Below, piece after piece: positions 31,201 through 39,368 of a stretch of 64,000 nt of DNA (the first letter of the stretch is position 1; each line of letters begins with the position of its first letter). Source of the stretch: Flavobacterium sp. Leaf82 (GTDB lineage: Bacteria; Bacteroidota; Bacteroidia; Flavobacteriales; Flavobacteriaceae); the NCBI RefSeq assembly GCF_001422725.1, contig NZ_LMMA01000010.1:20736-84735 (forward strand). Direction: 5' to 3'. Under the pieces are notes generated by a model. The model saw only the letters and a list, made by a program, of their open reading frames with translations. It had not been told where the DNA came from and searched no databases. Position numbers and translations under genes: made by a program.

Positions 31201-33608
31201 TTGATTTCAAATACAATGAGAATCGATTTGATATGCAACTAATTAAAAATGTTGTGCATCATTTTAAGAATTTCGTTGAGCAAATCTGCTTAGATGTTAA
31301 TCAGCCCATAAATAGCCTGGTGTATCTTACGGCATTTGAAAAAGAAAAGCTAACTGTTGATTTTAATGATACAGAAGTTTCATATCCAAAAGAACAAACT
31401 ATAGTGGATTTGTTTGAATCTCAGGCGTCCAAATTTCCTGCCAGAATAGCTATTTTAAGCAATGCGAAAAACATTACCTATAAGGAACTAAATACATTGT
31501 CAAACCAACTATCTAATTATCTTATTGCAAATTATAATATTAAGGATAAAGATGTTATTGGAGTAAAATTAGAAAGAAACGAATACTTAATAATAGCAAT
31601 TTTAGGAATATTAAAATCAGAAGGAATTTATTTGCCAATTGATATTAATTTGCCTGAGAAAAGAATAGAGTATATCAAGAACGACAGTCAGTACAAAGTA
31701 GTTATAGATGCTCTTTTTATAAAAGAGTTTCTAAAACACAAAGACGACTATTCTGATCTAAATATAAAAAGGGCAAACAAATCCAATGATGTTGCTTATA
31801 TCATTTATACATCCGGAACAACAGGTCAGCCAAAAGGAACATCTATAGAACATCATTCTTTGGTTAACAGGCTGGTTTGGATGCAAAAACTATACAATTT
31901 ATCAGATACTGACGTGATCATGCAAAAGACACCAAATTCATTTGATGTTTCTGTATGGGAATTATTATGGTGGGCAGCAGAGGGTTCAAAAGTTACATTT
32001 TTAAAGGATGGTCTTGAAAAAGATCCAAGTGAAATTATCAGGCATATTGCGGAATTCGATGTTACCGTCATGCATTTTGTTCCTTCAATGCTGACACAAT
32101 TTTTAGAATATGTAGAAAGTGAGCCGGAATCTATTAGTCAGCTAAAAAGCCTGAAAAGGATATATGCCAGCGGGGAAGCTTTGAGTGTGACTACAAATAA
32201 TAAATTTCATGAACTATTTGATGATACAAAACTAATTAACTTATACGGTCCTACAGAGGCAACAATTGATGTTACTTACTTTGAGTGCAGTAAAAATTTA
32301 AATACTATACCAATAGGTAAACCAATTGATAATACGATGATTTACATCTTAGACCAACAGCATAATATTGTTCCTATTGGTATTGAAGGAACTATTTTTA
32401 TTGCAGGTGCAGGTCTTGCCAGAGGATACTTGAATAAGCCGGAATTAACCAGTCAAAAGTTTATACCAAATCCTTTTATTACAGGAGATTCTATCTACAA
32501 TACCGGCGACTTGGGCAAATGGCGATTAGATGGCAATATAGAATATTTAGGACGAAATGATGATCAGGTAAAAATTAGAGGAAACAGAATTGAGCTAAGT
32601 GAAATAAGTAACACATTAGAAACATACGAGCAGATAAAAACGGCGCATGCTTTAAAAATAAAAGATAAACTTGTTGCTTTTATACAATTTGCTGATGAGG
32701 TCGAACTAAATTCTGAATTGGAAAGCCATCTGAGAAACGAGTTATTAAAATCGCTTCCGGCTTATATGATACCGCACCACTTTTATCAAATTAAAGAAAT
32801 ACCACTTTCCTCAAATGGTAAACTGGACAGAAAAAAACTGATAGCTATATATGAAGCTTCTATTGACGGAAAAAGCATGGAAGAAAGTATTAAATCATTA
32901 TCTCCCAAATCTCTTGAAATGGCAGGTATATGGGCTGAGGTACTGGATATTTCTATCAATAGTATCAACTCTGAATTAAGTTTTATTGAACAGGGAGGAG
33001 ATTCTTTAACGATGTTAAAAGTCGTGGCTATCTGTAAAAAGAGAGGCTATTCTGTAACAATAAAAGATTTTATGATGTCGCCTTATTTACATTTTTTAGA
33101 AAGCGTAAATACGAAAAAACAGCAGGTTGTAACGAATGAAAACAAGGAAACTTCTAAAAATGAAAATACACCTTTCCTGTTATCTCCAATTCAGCAATAC
33201 TTTTTTGATGTAAATAAACATAAATTAAATTTTGTCATGCATGCCTCTTATTTTATAGATAGCGCATATAATTTGAAGGGTATTGAAAAAAGTTTTGACG
33301 ATGTAACCCGTGATCATGATTCTTTTAGTCTGAGATTTAAAAAAGAAAAAGGGGTATGGCAGCAATATTATGATTACAACAGCTTGAAATATGTTCTGGA
33401 AGAGTCAAAAGACGAAAACATGAATGTTAAAAAAGCTATTGAAAAAGCCATTATAGCTATAGATATAGAAAAAGGACCATTGTTGTATATAAATGTATTT
33501 TATGAAGAAGAAAAACCCGTTATGTTCATAGCCTGCCACCATTTGATAATGGATGCGGTTTCATGGCAAATACTTCTTAGTGATATACAATTAAATTATA
33601 TTAAATAA
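25296..33608 (+). CDS. NRPS, docking-C-A-T-E-C-A(Ser)-T-E(N-terminal half)
   Basis: 2770 residues. Order: TubC-like docking domain (1-57), C (72-510; HHIISDG), A (540-1020; YTSGTTGNPKG), carrier (1030-1100; NLGGDSIKS), E (1110-1560; HHLVVDG, EGHGRE, RTIGWFTT, FNYLGDF), C (1570-2010; HHHILIDGW), A (2025-2520), carrier (2535-2610; EQGGDSL) and the first half of another E domain (2625-2770; CHHLIMDAVSW). It then stops at 33606. The first A domain reads D-S-A-L-I-A-E-V-W, which I cannot assign. The second reads D-V-W-H-Y-S-L-I-D, close to the Ser code. Both residues should leave as D-isomers if the split E works. The missing half of the last E domain is the start of the next reading frame, 13 bases on and shifted by one base. 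Confidence 0.93.
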   Translation: MSKVRELLVQLKNNDIDIQLENDQLEVFYDGEELDEVSYNLIKDNKQDIIQFFKNHKIDSDISFSIPLADHQKSYPLSAAQNQLWILSQFDGGNSAYNLSGVHEFEGDLDIKLVEASFRFLIKRHESLRTIFNLDNEGDAKQYILEFEDIDFVLPFEDFRATDHPDTLNKSIEKEQVKPFNLSKDLPFRVKIFQTGESKFLLSLVMHHIISDGWSMEVMVKDFFGFYSGVKKEEQEVVLPELNIQYKDYAVWQHDMLKNKKLDQNKEYWIDKFSGDLPTLVLPSQKPRPPIKTYNGKTLNFVLNPDLLHSLKELNREHGVTLFMSLLGLVKLLLSKYSHQQDIIIGSASSGRENADLKNLIGFFVNALPLRTIIKNEESFIDLLNNVKSVTIGASENQIYPLDELIKNLTLYRDMSRSGLFDVMLDLRQSFAILDEEADIQLEALTIKPYIQVENLNSRFDLYFNFIEKEEGLGLSLTYNTDIYSQAFVEQLAKHLEQLLANALRNPSLPVSKIEYLNENEKIQLLEEFNQTKEDFPKDKTVINLFEEQVERTPDKEALFFDNKRFTYRELNEKANQLAAYLQENYDIQENDIVGIKLDKSETFIVAILGILKSGAAYLPIDINYPQDRIDFIESDSKCKVVLDQEELMLYNFERFRYGNENPVSRNKASDLAYVIYTSGTTGNPKGVMVEHWNLVNSTLSRLNYYQVDRILLISSFAFDSSIAVIWSGLLGGTLVVEKDEVIKDIETITKRIIDNKITDMLCVPSYYSVLFEAFKKEKANLNLRNVILAGEAIKLDIIATHNTNFDEIGLYNEYGPTECTVWATVAKINDCKNVIPIGKPISNTQIYILDKELQIVSKEITGRIYISGDSVARGYLNHPDLTAKKFIEDPFILGQRMYDTGDIGRWLPDGSIEFLGREDHQVKIRGFRIELGEIEIAISEYSKDITHVVAEAKEVNDEKVLVAYFVCNTEVDKTELKDFLHEKLPEYMVPTFFVELDTLPLTPNGKTDRKALPNIGDDDVIKGEYIGARSKEEKVLVDVWEEVLKRESISVKDNFYNLGGDSIKSIQIISKLKQRGYTLTLLQLFNNPVLEELAQYIEVNNKVADQSEVVGEVELTPIQNYFFKSPIFKYHNHYNQSVVLKSKELLDPEILERCFTHLINHHDALRMTFLDTDGLWKQRNERNYKENIPLNFYDLTDDNNEKGTIAKLGEELQAGFKLDQGGLLKIALFRLKDGDRLAIIVHHLVVDGVSWRILLEDLTLLYIEYKKGNDVKLPLKSDSFQKWSLMQKEYANGDKIASEKPYWEALANEVIPNLPSDNEIVSREFEVKDMVSFTLPHDITNLLQTKVNSTYKTEVNDVLLAALAIALKESVGITKSILQIEGHGREEIIPNIDISRTIGWFTTVYPFVLKTSGTNALKDTLIETKESLRKIPNKGIGYGILKYLSSQSIPDIHPSIAFNYLGDFGDNADNKEKSILGYASESIGLNIDPRNKRDVALEITGIMVEGKLSMNLRYAKEIYHTETVKKIMDSYEAVLTNLIEDLAKADQSYLTPSDLSFKEISIEDLSQINTDGNIENIYKLSPLQQGLYFHWSAEPSSSMYFEQISYRINVTDLNVENIKTAYNKLIQRHGVLRTSFTENLVDEPLQIVRKKVEGDFIFLKIANQSVDSFINETKQNDKEKGFNLENPTQMRLLVLDLGNNEFEFIWSHHHILIDGWCMSILINDFYQILNSVNKNISIELPAAKPYSNYIEWLEKIDKEKSLSFWNDYLKDYSNVAQIPFKIDNTQHSAYKESVETLKLEEDLFEKMNNLCQEIGITQNTFIQGIWGLLLSKYNNTQDVVFGSVVSGRPGDLLGIETMIGLFINTIPVRIKYEAEDTAALFLKEIQNAAALAHDHHYLNLSEVQSQSELGMNLINHILVFENYLVQENIQNDLSNNGEELTIKSVEIFEQTNYDFNLIIVPGKLSLKIDFKYNENRFDMQLIKNVVHHFKNFVEQICLDVNQPINSLVYLTAFEKEKLTVDFNDTEVSYPKEQTIVDLFESQASKFPARIAILSNAKNITYKELNTLSNQLSNYLIANYNIKDKDVIGVKLERNEYLIIAILGILKSEGIYLPIDINLPEKRIEYIKNDSQYKVVIDALFIKEFLKHKDDYSDLNIKRANKSNDVAYIIYTSGTTGQPKGTSIEHHSLVNRLVWMQKLYNLSDTDVIMQKTPNSFDVSVWELLWWAAEGSKVTFLKDGLEKDPSEIIRHIAEFDVTVMHFVPSMLTQFLEYVESEPESISQLKSLKRIYASGEALSVTTNNKFHELFDDTKLINLYGPTEATIDVTYFECSKNLNTIPIGKPIDNTMIYILDQQHNIVPIGIEGTIFIAGAGLARGYLNKPELTSQKFIPNPFITGDSIYNTGDLGKWRLDGNIEYLGRNDDQVKIRGNRIELSEISNTLETYEQIKTAHALKIKDKLVAFIQFADEVELNSELESHLRNELLKSLPAYMIPHHFYQIKEIPLSSNGKLDRKKLIAIYEASIDGKSMEESIKSLSPKSLEMAGIWAEVLDISINSINSELSFIEQGGDSLTMLKVVAICKKRGYSVTIKDFMMSPYLHFLESVNTKKQQVVTNENKETSKNENTPFLLSPIQQYFFDVNKHKLNFVMHASYFIDSAYNLKGIEKSFDDVTRDHDSFSLRFKKEKGVWQQYYDYNSLKYVLEESKDENMNVKKAIEKAIIAIDIEKGPLLYINVFYEEEKPVMFIACHHLIMDAVSWQILLSDIQLNYIK

Positions 33609-33621
33609 AAAAGCACCAGTT

Positions 33622-36600
33622 ATGAAAAGCTATAAAAATTGGATACTTGAAAACCAAAATGCAATAAATAATTTATTAGATACAGAACTGGAATACTGGT
33701 TATCTCAGATTGATTATACAGATGAGTTTGACACTAAAAATGGTATTGCTTACAGAGATATTATCAAGATTAAAAAAGAACAGCATGCATCCAACAAAGA
33801 TTTACAGGATAAAATAATAACGGCACTTCTTTTCTCATTTTACAACGTTACCAAATTAGAAACCTGTGTAATCGAAAGAGAAGGACATGGCAGAAATTCA
33901 ATAACAGATTATGATGTTTCGGACGTAATTGGCTGGTTTACCTGTAAGTATCCTACCAAGTACAATGCGATTAATAATTCTATCGAAGAAACACTGCAAT
34001 CTGTTATTAAAATCAATGCCGCAGTTCCAAATGGAGGGATAGGCTTTGAGATTTTAAAATATTATGGACCAGTATATATCAGCAGGCAAATGGAAAGTAC
34101 ACCTGTGATACTTTTTAATTATCTGGGAGATCTGTCTTATAAAGCAACAAGTCAAAAATCAGAATCAATTGTAAGTAATAATAAGTTGATACTTTCTTCC
34201 CATTCAACATTTTCATCCACGATTGAAAAAACAGATCAGTTTAATGAAAATAAACTTAACAAAATAATTTTTAATGCCTGGATAGAAGATGATATTATAA
34301 ATTGCGATTTTAATATTAGTGAAGAACTTGGATTTGATGAGGATATATGCCATTCTTTTATTGCGTTTTTTAAAGATCATATCGAAAAATTAATCAATGA
34401 CAAACAGCAGGAAATCAAAGACAGCATAACACCTTTTCAAAAAGGATTAGTGGGTTATGCATTAAATTATCCTGATAATAAAAACTATATTAATCAAAAC
34501 AGTTATGAGTCTGAAGAACCTGTAACTTTTGATTTTTTCTATAAAGTATGCCGTATTTTAACCTCCAAATATGAAATTTTAAGAACGTGCTTCACTTTTA
34601 ATTATAATACAGGAAATTTTGCTTCAATTATCCTTCCGCCGGGAAATTTAATCTGCGAACATTTTCAGATAGATGAAGATGGAGGTTCAGATGAATTGAA
34701 AAATTTATTAAATGAGATAAAATTTAAAGGTTTTGATATTGAGAAAGAACCTTTGATAAAATTTTCATTGATCGAAATTAAAAACGGTAAAAAAATAATT
34801 GTCATAACAAGCCATCATATTATTATTGATGCCACTTCTATTTCATTTATTCTTGGTGAACTGATGCAAATCTCAACTGAATTAAAATCTGGCATAGAGC
34901 CATTGATAGATCCTTCATCAATTATGCAATTTTCGGCTTATGTTGATTGGATTAATTCAAAAGATGAAAAAAAGGCAATGTCTTATTGGAATAATCTTTT
35001 AAATAATGTTGAACCGTCTTTATTAGAATATAAAACAGTAGGCGAATCTGAACTTAAAGAAAATTCATTTTCTGATTTGGAGTATAATTTTGATATTAAT
35101 GCAGTATCTCTTACTATTTTAAAGAAACAAAACATCACATTGTCTGCTACATTTAATTTTTTAGTAGGTTTAATTTTGTCCAAATATAACGGTACAGATT
35201 CATTTGCATGGGGAAACACCGTTACGGTACGACCTTTTGGAAATGATGATATGGAAGCAATTGTAGGCCCGTGTATTACTACAATTCCTGTAATAGTGAA
35301 TTTTAATTCAGAAAAAACAATTTTTGATTCCATAAAAGAATTACAATTTCAGGTTTTGGAGTCGCAGGAATATGCTTATGTAGCCTTTAATGATATTATC
35401 AGGAACACGGGGCATCAAAATTTATTTAGTATTTCATATGGATTTCAAAATTATATGAAATTTGATATCAATGAGGATGAGGATAATTTCAGTCTGACCC
35501 AGGTTTCTCACGATAGTAATATTTCGTCACACTTTCCTATAAATATTATGTTTATAGAGGTGAATGGAGGATTAAAAGTGAAGCTAAGATATCGAAATGA
35601 TAATTTCTCTGCTTACCTGCTAAATCATATCTGTAATGGAATTGTGAATATGTTTAATAATTTGGATAAGATTATAGACGTACCTCTTAAAAAAATTCCG
35701 GTTTTTGAAATTGCAGCGTTAAAAAAAGCCAGTTTAGATGGTCCAGAATATGATTTATCAAACCTGACACTACATGGAGAATTTTGTGAGACTGCAAAAA
35801 AATATCCGGATAATATAGCGGTAATCGATCTGGATAAAAAAATTACATATAAAGAATTAGATAGCATGAGTAATACTATATGCGATTTACTTCTTAAAAA
35901 TAATATTTCCGGTTCAGTTGGGATTAACATGAAACGTTCGGTAAATTTAATAGCTTCAATAATTGGAATATTAAAAGCCGGCTGCCATATTGTTAGTATA
36001 GAAAAAGATTTTCCACTGGAAAAAATAGAATGGATTAATGACAATATAAAGCTATCTGCGATCCTGACAGATACAGAACCAAAAATAAATATTAAAACTA
36101 AAATATTTGTTATCACCGAAATAGGACTTCTAAATGAAATCATTCTGCCCCCAGTTGATTCCACTTCACTATGTTGCATTAATTACACTTCTGGTTCTAC
36201 CGGAGTTCCTAAATTAGTTAAAATCAGTCATTCCGGGCATGTTAACAGAGTATTGTGGCTGCAAAATAATTTCCCCGCTACTCAACAAGATATCTATGGC
36301 TTTAAAACGCTATTGTGTTTTGGCCCCTCTTTAAGAGAAATATTTGAACCACTTATGCAAGGAAGCACATTGTTTGTGTATTCTGATGATTCAAATAATA
36401 ATCCTTTGAATTTTAGGGAATTATCTGTGTCAAATAAAGTAACAAGACTTTTTTTAACACCCACATTTATTCAATTATTGTATGATTGTGAAATGGAGAA
36501 TGCCTTATCATCGCTGCAATATCTTGAAATAAGCGGAGAACCTATTACAGTAGAACTTTTTAGAAAACTGAAAAACTCTTTTCCGACTTTAAAAGTTGTA

Positions 36601-38253
36601 GGCAGATACGGAGCGACAGAAGCACCTGGAACAGCCTATTATACAGAAGATACTACAGACAGTTCACGAATATTACCTTTAGGTAAACCGATACAAAATA
36701 CAAATATTAAAATCTTTAACGATAAGCAGGAAGTACTCCCAATGGGAATTATTGGAGAAATTGCTATTTCCGGGGATAGTATTTCTACAGGCTATTTTAA
36801 TAGCAGTTTAGAAGAAAACACTTTCATGGTAAATGAAGGAATACGATATGTTAAAACAGGTGATTTAGGTTTGATTGATAATGAAGGTAAATTAGTTTTT
36901 CAGGGACGAAAAACCAGAATGGTCAAAGTTAGGGGTTACAGGGTAGAACCGGGTGAGATCGAATATAACATGAAACTTCATCAAAAAGTTATTAAGTCGA
37001 TTGTGGTACCAGTAGAAATGAAAAATACAACAAGACTTGTTGCTTTTTATACACAGAGTGAACCTGTAAATCAAGGAGAATTAAAATCATTTCTGGAACA
37101 AAAAATGGCGCAGTACATGATACCTCATGAATTTGTTGAAATAACTAAAATTCCTTTAACAGATAGTGGAAAAATTAACTATACAGAACTACTTAAGAGT
37201 ATCGATTTAAATAAAAGAAAAGATTTACAGGGGCCAGGTACAGAGACAGAAAAAATAATATTTGATATACTCCATGAACTTATACCTTATAAAGAATTTG
37301 ATATTCAATCGAATTTTTTTGATATTGGATTAGACTCCATTTTAGCGTTAAAAGCGATTCACAAAATAAAAAAGATGTTTGATGCTGAAATATTAGCTTC
37401 AGATATTTACAAGAATCCCTGCATAAAAGATCTTTCCTTGTTTGTAAACAGCCAGCTTAAAAGTGATTTTAATCGTTATGACAGTAATTTCTATTGTATT
37501 AATTATAGCGAAAAAAATGATTTTTTATTTTTTGTACCACCAATAGGGTATAATACCTTAAATTTTAAAATTTGGGAAGATATAATTCCGGATGATGTAA
37601 CCTTAGTTGTTTTTAATTCAGTAACTGTTGATGATGCTGTAAATACAACCGTTGAAGCTATAGCTTCGAATTATATAAACTCTATTGACACATTTAGTTT
37701 CTTAAAACGAATTAATATTTGCGGATGGTCACTTGGCGGAACCATTGCTTATGAAATGGCTTTTCAGCTCGAAGAAAAACATAAAAATACAGAAAGCCTG
37801 ATTTTATTTGATCCCGGTTTTTATACACCTTCTTACGACAATTTACTGACCGAAGATAAACGTAAGGAATTGATAAAAAAATTACTTTCCAATCAGTCCG
37901 AAATAAATTTAGAAGTGATTAAACCAAAAACCGATAAACTGTTAACAGAAGAAATAGAACAGAGTGTTGTAAAAGGAATGATGAATGCTAATAAATTAGT
38001 GATTAATTACAAACCGGCAGCATATACAGGTAAAATAACACTTGTAAAACCATCGCAAGTAACGGATGAAGAACGTAATTACAATAAAGAATTTAATGAT
38101 TTAGATAAATATTGTTCGGGAAATATTATAGTTAAAACAGTCGAAGGAAATCATATGAATATGATAAATAATAATTTAGAAGTAATTAAGAATATTATTA
38201 CTGAGGACTTGTTCATAGCAGAAATGACAAAAGAATACTTAAATAATATTTAA
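33622..38253 (+). CDS. NRPS, E(C-terminal half)-C-A-T-TE
   Basis: 1543 residues. Residues 1-200 are the second half of an epimerization domain (REGHGRNSI, DVIGWFTCKYP, PNGGIGFEIL, LFNYLGD), continuing the domain cut at 33608. Then C (265-690; SHHIIIDATS, with Ala instead of Gly after Asp), A (710-1190; YTSGSTGVPK), carrier (1205-1275; DIGLDSILA) and thioesterase (1290-1540) with a standard GWSLGG elbow (Ser ~1370) and His in EGNHMNM. The A domain is odd: specificity residues read G-P-R-F-E-S-R-G-T, lacking the Asp235 that holds the alpha-amino group, so it may activate a beta-amino, hydroxy or other atypical acid. ATG 33622 is the first start in this frame, but the frame itself is open only from 33595, so this may be a frameshifted part of one larger gene. 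Confidence 0.9.
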   Translation: MKSYKNWILENQNAINNLLDTELEYWLSQIDYTDEFDTKNGIAYRDIIKIKKEQHASNKDLQDKIITALLFSFYNVTKLETCVIEREGHGRNSITDYDVSDVIGWFTCKYPTKYNAINNSIEETLQSVIKINAAVPNGGIGFEILKYYGPVYISRQMESTPVILFNYLGDLSYKATSQKSESIVSNNKLILSSHSTFSSTIEKTDQFNENKLNKIIFNAWIEDDIINCDFNISEELGFDEDICHSFIAFFKDHIEKLINDKQQEIKDSITPFQKGLVGYALNYPDNKNYINQNSYESEEPVTFDFFYKVCRILTSKYEILRTCFTFNYNTGNFASIILPPGNLICEHFQIDEDGGSDELKNLLNEIKFKGFDIEKEPLIKFSLIEIKNGKKIIVITSHHIIIDATSISFILGELMQISTELKSGIEPLIDPSSIMQFSAYVDWINSKDEKKAMSYWNNLLNNVEPSLLEYKTVGESELKENSFSDLEYNFDINAVSLTILKKQNITLSATFNFLVGLILSKYNGTDSFAWGNTVTVRPFGNDDMEAIVGPCITTIPVIVNFNSEKTIFDSIKELQFQVLESQEYAYVAFNDIIRNTGHQNLFSISYGFQNYMKFDINEDEDNFSLTQVSHDSNISSHFPINIMFIEVNGGLKVKLRYRNDNFSAYLLNHICNGIVNMFNNLDKIIDVPLKKIPVFEIAALKKASLDGPEYDLSNLTLHGEFCETAKKYPDNIAVIDLDKKITYKELDSMSNTICDLLLKNNISGSVGINMKRSVNLIASIIGILKAGCHIVSIEKDFPLEKIEWINDNIKLSAILTDTEPKINIKTKIFVITEIGLLNEIILPPVDSTSLCCINYTSGSTGVPKLVKISHSGHVNRVLWLQNNFPATQQDIYGFKTLLCFGPSLREIFEPLMQGSTLFVYSDDSNNNPLNFRELSVSNKVTRLFLTPTFIQLLYDCEMENALSSLQYLEISGEPITVELFRKLKNSFPTLKVVGRYGATEAPGTAYYTEDTTDSSRILPLGKPIQNTNIKIFNDKQEVLPMGIIGEIAISGDSISTGYFNSSLEENTFMVNEGIRYVKTGDLGLIDNEGKLVFQGRKTRMVKVRGYRVEPGEIEYNMKLHQKVIKSIVVPVEMKNTTRLVAFYTQSEPVNQGELKSFLEQKMAQYMIPHEFVEITKIPLTDSGKINYTELLKSIDLNKRKDLQGPGTETEKIIFDILHELIPYKEFDIQSNFFDIGLDSILALKAIHKIKKMFDAEILASDIYKNPCIKDLSLFVNSQLKSDFNRYDSNFYCINYSEKNDFLFFVPPIGYNTLNFKIWEDIIPDDVTLVVFNSVTVDDAVNTTVEAIASNYINSIDTFSFLKRINICGWSLGGTIAYEMAFQLEEKHKNTESLILFDPGFYTPSYDNLLTEDKRKELIKKLLSNQSEINLEVIKPKTDKLLTEEIEQSVVKGMMNANKLVINYKPAAYTGKITLVKPSQVTDEERNYNKEFNDLDKYCSGNIIVKTVEGNHMNMINNNLEVIKNIITEDLFIAEMTKEYLNNI

Positions 38254-38255
38254 AA

Positions 38256-38942
38256 ATGGAATATCAGTTGTTTATGTTACACTTTTCAGGTGGAAGTAAA
38301 TATTCTTTCAATTTGTTTACAGATAAACTGAAAGATTTTTTTTCTTTAGAACCTGTAGAATTACCAGGAAGAGGGCTAAGATTTGATGAAGATCTAATTT
38401 ATGACAAAGAAAAAGCAGTTACAGATTTGTTGCTTCAAATAAGAAAAAAAAGAAATGAAAAGCCATTTATCTTGTATGGGCATAGCCTAGGTGCAGAATT
38501 AGGTTTTTTAATTACTAAAGAATTAGAAAAAGTGGGTGATTTTCCATCTTATTTGGTAGTTTCAGGTAACCCTGGACCCAATATGAGAGATAATCAAAAA
38601 TTATATGAAATACCTAATCCTTCCTTTTTTGATAAGCTAAAGGAATTAGGTGGGTTACCAAAAGAAATATTAGAAAGTGAAGAACTTCGGGAAATATTTG
38701 AACCTATATTGAGAGCAGATTTTGAAATTATCGAAAAGGATACAATAATTAATGCTGAAAAAATTAAATCTCCAATTTTTGCTTTAATGGGAAACGAAGA
38801 AAGAACTGTAGATAAGGTAGAGAATTGGAAAAATTATACAGAAAGTAGTTTTGATTTTAATATTTTACCAGGAAATCATTTTTTTATATATGAAAATAAA
38901 GATAAAATTTGTGATATTTTAATTAACTGCAAAGCAAAATGA
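38256..38942 (+). CDS. Type II thioesterase
   Basis: A stand-alone alpha/beta-hydrolase of 228 residues that clears wrongly loaded carriers in NRPS systems (GrsT/SrfAD family). It has the typical opening LHFSGGSKYSF near the N-terminus, VELPGRGLRF, the nucleophile elbow GHSLGAELGF (Ser ~77), the acid region around ALMGNEERTVD and the catalytic His in LPGNHFFIYEN. It begins 2 bases after the stop of the last NRPS and is the final gene before a strong terminator. It probably edits all carriers of the cluster; it is not expected to release the product. Confidence 0.95.
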   Translation: MEYQLFMLHFSGGSKYSFNLFTDKLKDFFSLEPVELPGRGLRFDEDLIYDKEKAVTDLLLQIRKKRNEKPFILYGHSLGAELGFLITKELEKVGDFPSYLVVSGNPGPNMRDNQKLYEIPNPSFFDKLKELGGLPKEILESEELREIFEPILRADFEIIEKDTIINAEKIKSPIFALMGNEERTVDKVENWKNYTESSFDFNILPGNHFFIYENKDKICDILINCKAK

Positions 38943-38973
38943 TAAAAAGATGAGATTTATCAACTAATTTATG

Positions 38974-39005
38974 AAAAAGCAATTCGGATTATTGAATTGC
39001 TTTTT
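38974..39005 (+). terminator. Rho-independent-type terminator of the NRPS operon
   Basis: A perfect 12-base stem, AAAAAGCAATTC (38974-38985) and GAATTGCTTTTT (38994-39005), with an 8-base loop and a T-run in the 3' arm. It lies 32 bases after the type II thioesterase gene. The A/T symmetry means it could also act on the opposite strand. Confidence 0.9.
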
Positions 39006-39317
39006 AAGATTTTTTATAGTGAGAATGCATCAATAAAATACTTTGCGAAAACTTACTTCCCAATACAGAAAATAACTTTTCTTATTTTAATAGTGTTTAC
39101 AGCTTTAGTGGTACAATTATGGTACATTTTAAAGCAAACTATTACAAACTAAAACAAAAATCCTTATTGAGATAACAAAACTCATGGGAGTTGTTTGATG
39201 CAAAAATAATAGAAATTCTTAATATTTTTATAGAATATATAGTAACCTAATTACTAACAACATTTGCATTAGATAGAAACAAGTAAATATACCTGCTACA
39301 GTCCGTACCGATTTATC

Positions 39318-39325
39318 TATATTTG
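39318..39325 (+). promoter_or_regulatory. Bacteroidota -7 promoter element
   Basis: TATATTTG matches the TAnnTTTG consensus of the Bacteroidota housekeeping sigma factor. It lies 43 bases before the ATG at 39369, which gives a short leader. I see no clear TTG -33 box at the expected distance, so this is a moderate call. Confidence 0.45.
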
Positions 39326-39368
39326 AAGCTTTTCAACGTATTTGATAAATAACAAATTATTTCTTTAT

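Larger units (their letters stand above)
38943..39368. other. Junction between biosynthetic cluster and defence island
   Basis: 426 bases without a gene. They contain the terminator of the NRPS operon (38974-39005) and a -7-like promoter element (39318-39325) for the HEPN gene. The AT-rich stretch between them has a short repeat, GGTACAATTATGGTAC, near 39107-39124, with no clear role. No attachment-site-like duplication or tRNA is visible here. Confidence 0.6.

Noticed and set aside
33592..33622. Programmed +1 frameshift joining the two NRPS frames
   Set aside because: No recognised shift signal or downstream structure is visible; a homopolymer indel or a real split is simpler. Kept as a finding about the split only.
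35625..36179. 184-codon open frame on the - strand inside the last NRPS
   Set aside because: It lies wholly opposite conserved A-domain coding sequence and its product is low-complexity; it is a shadow of the NRPS frame.
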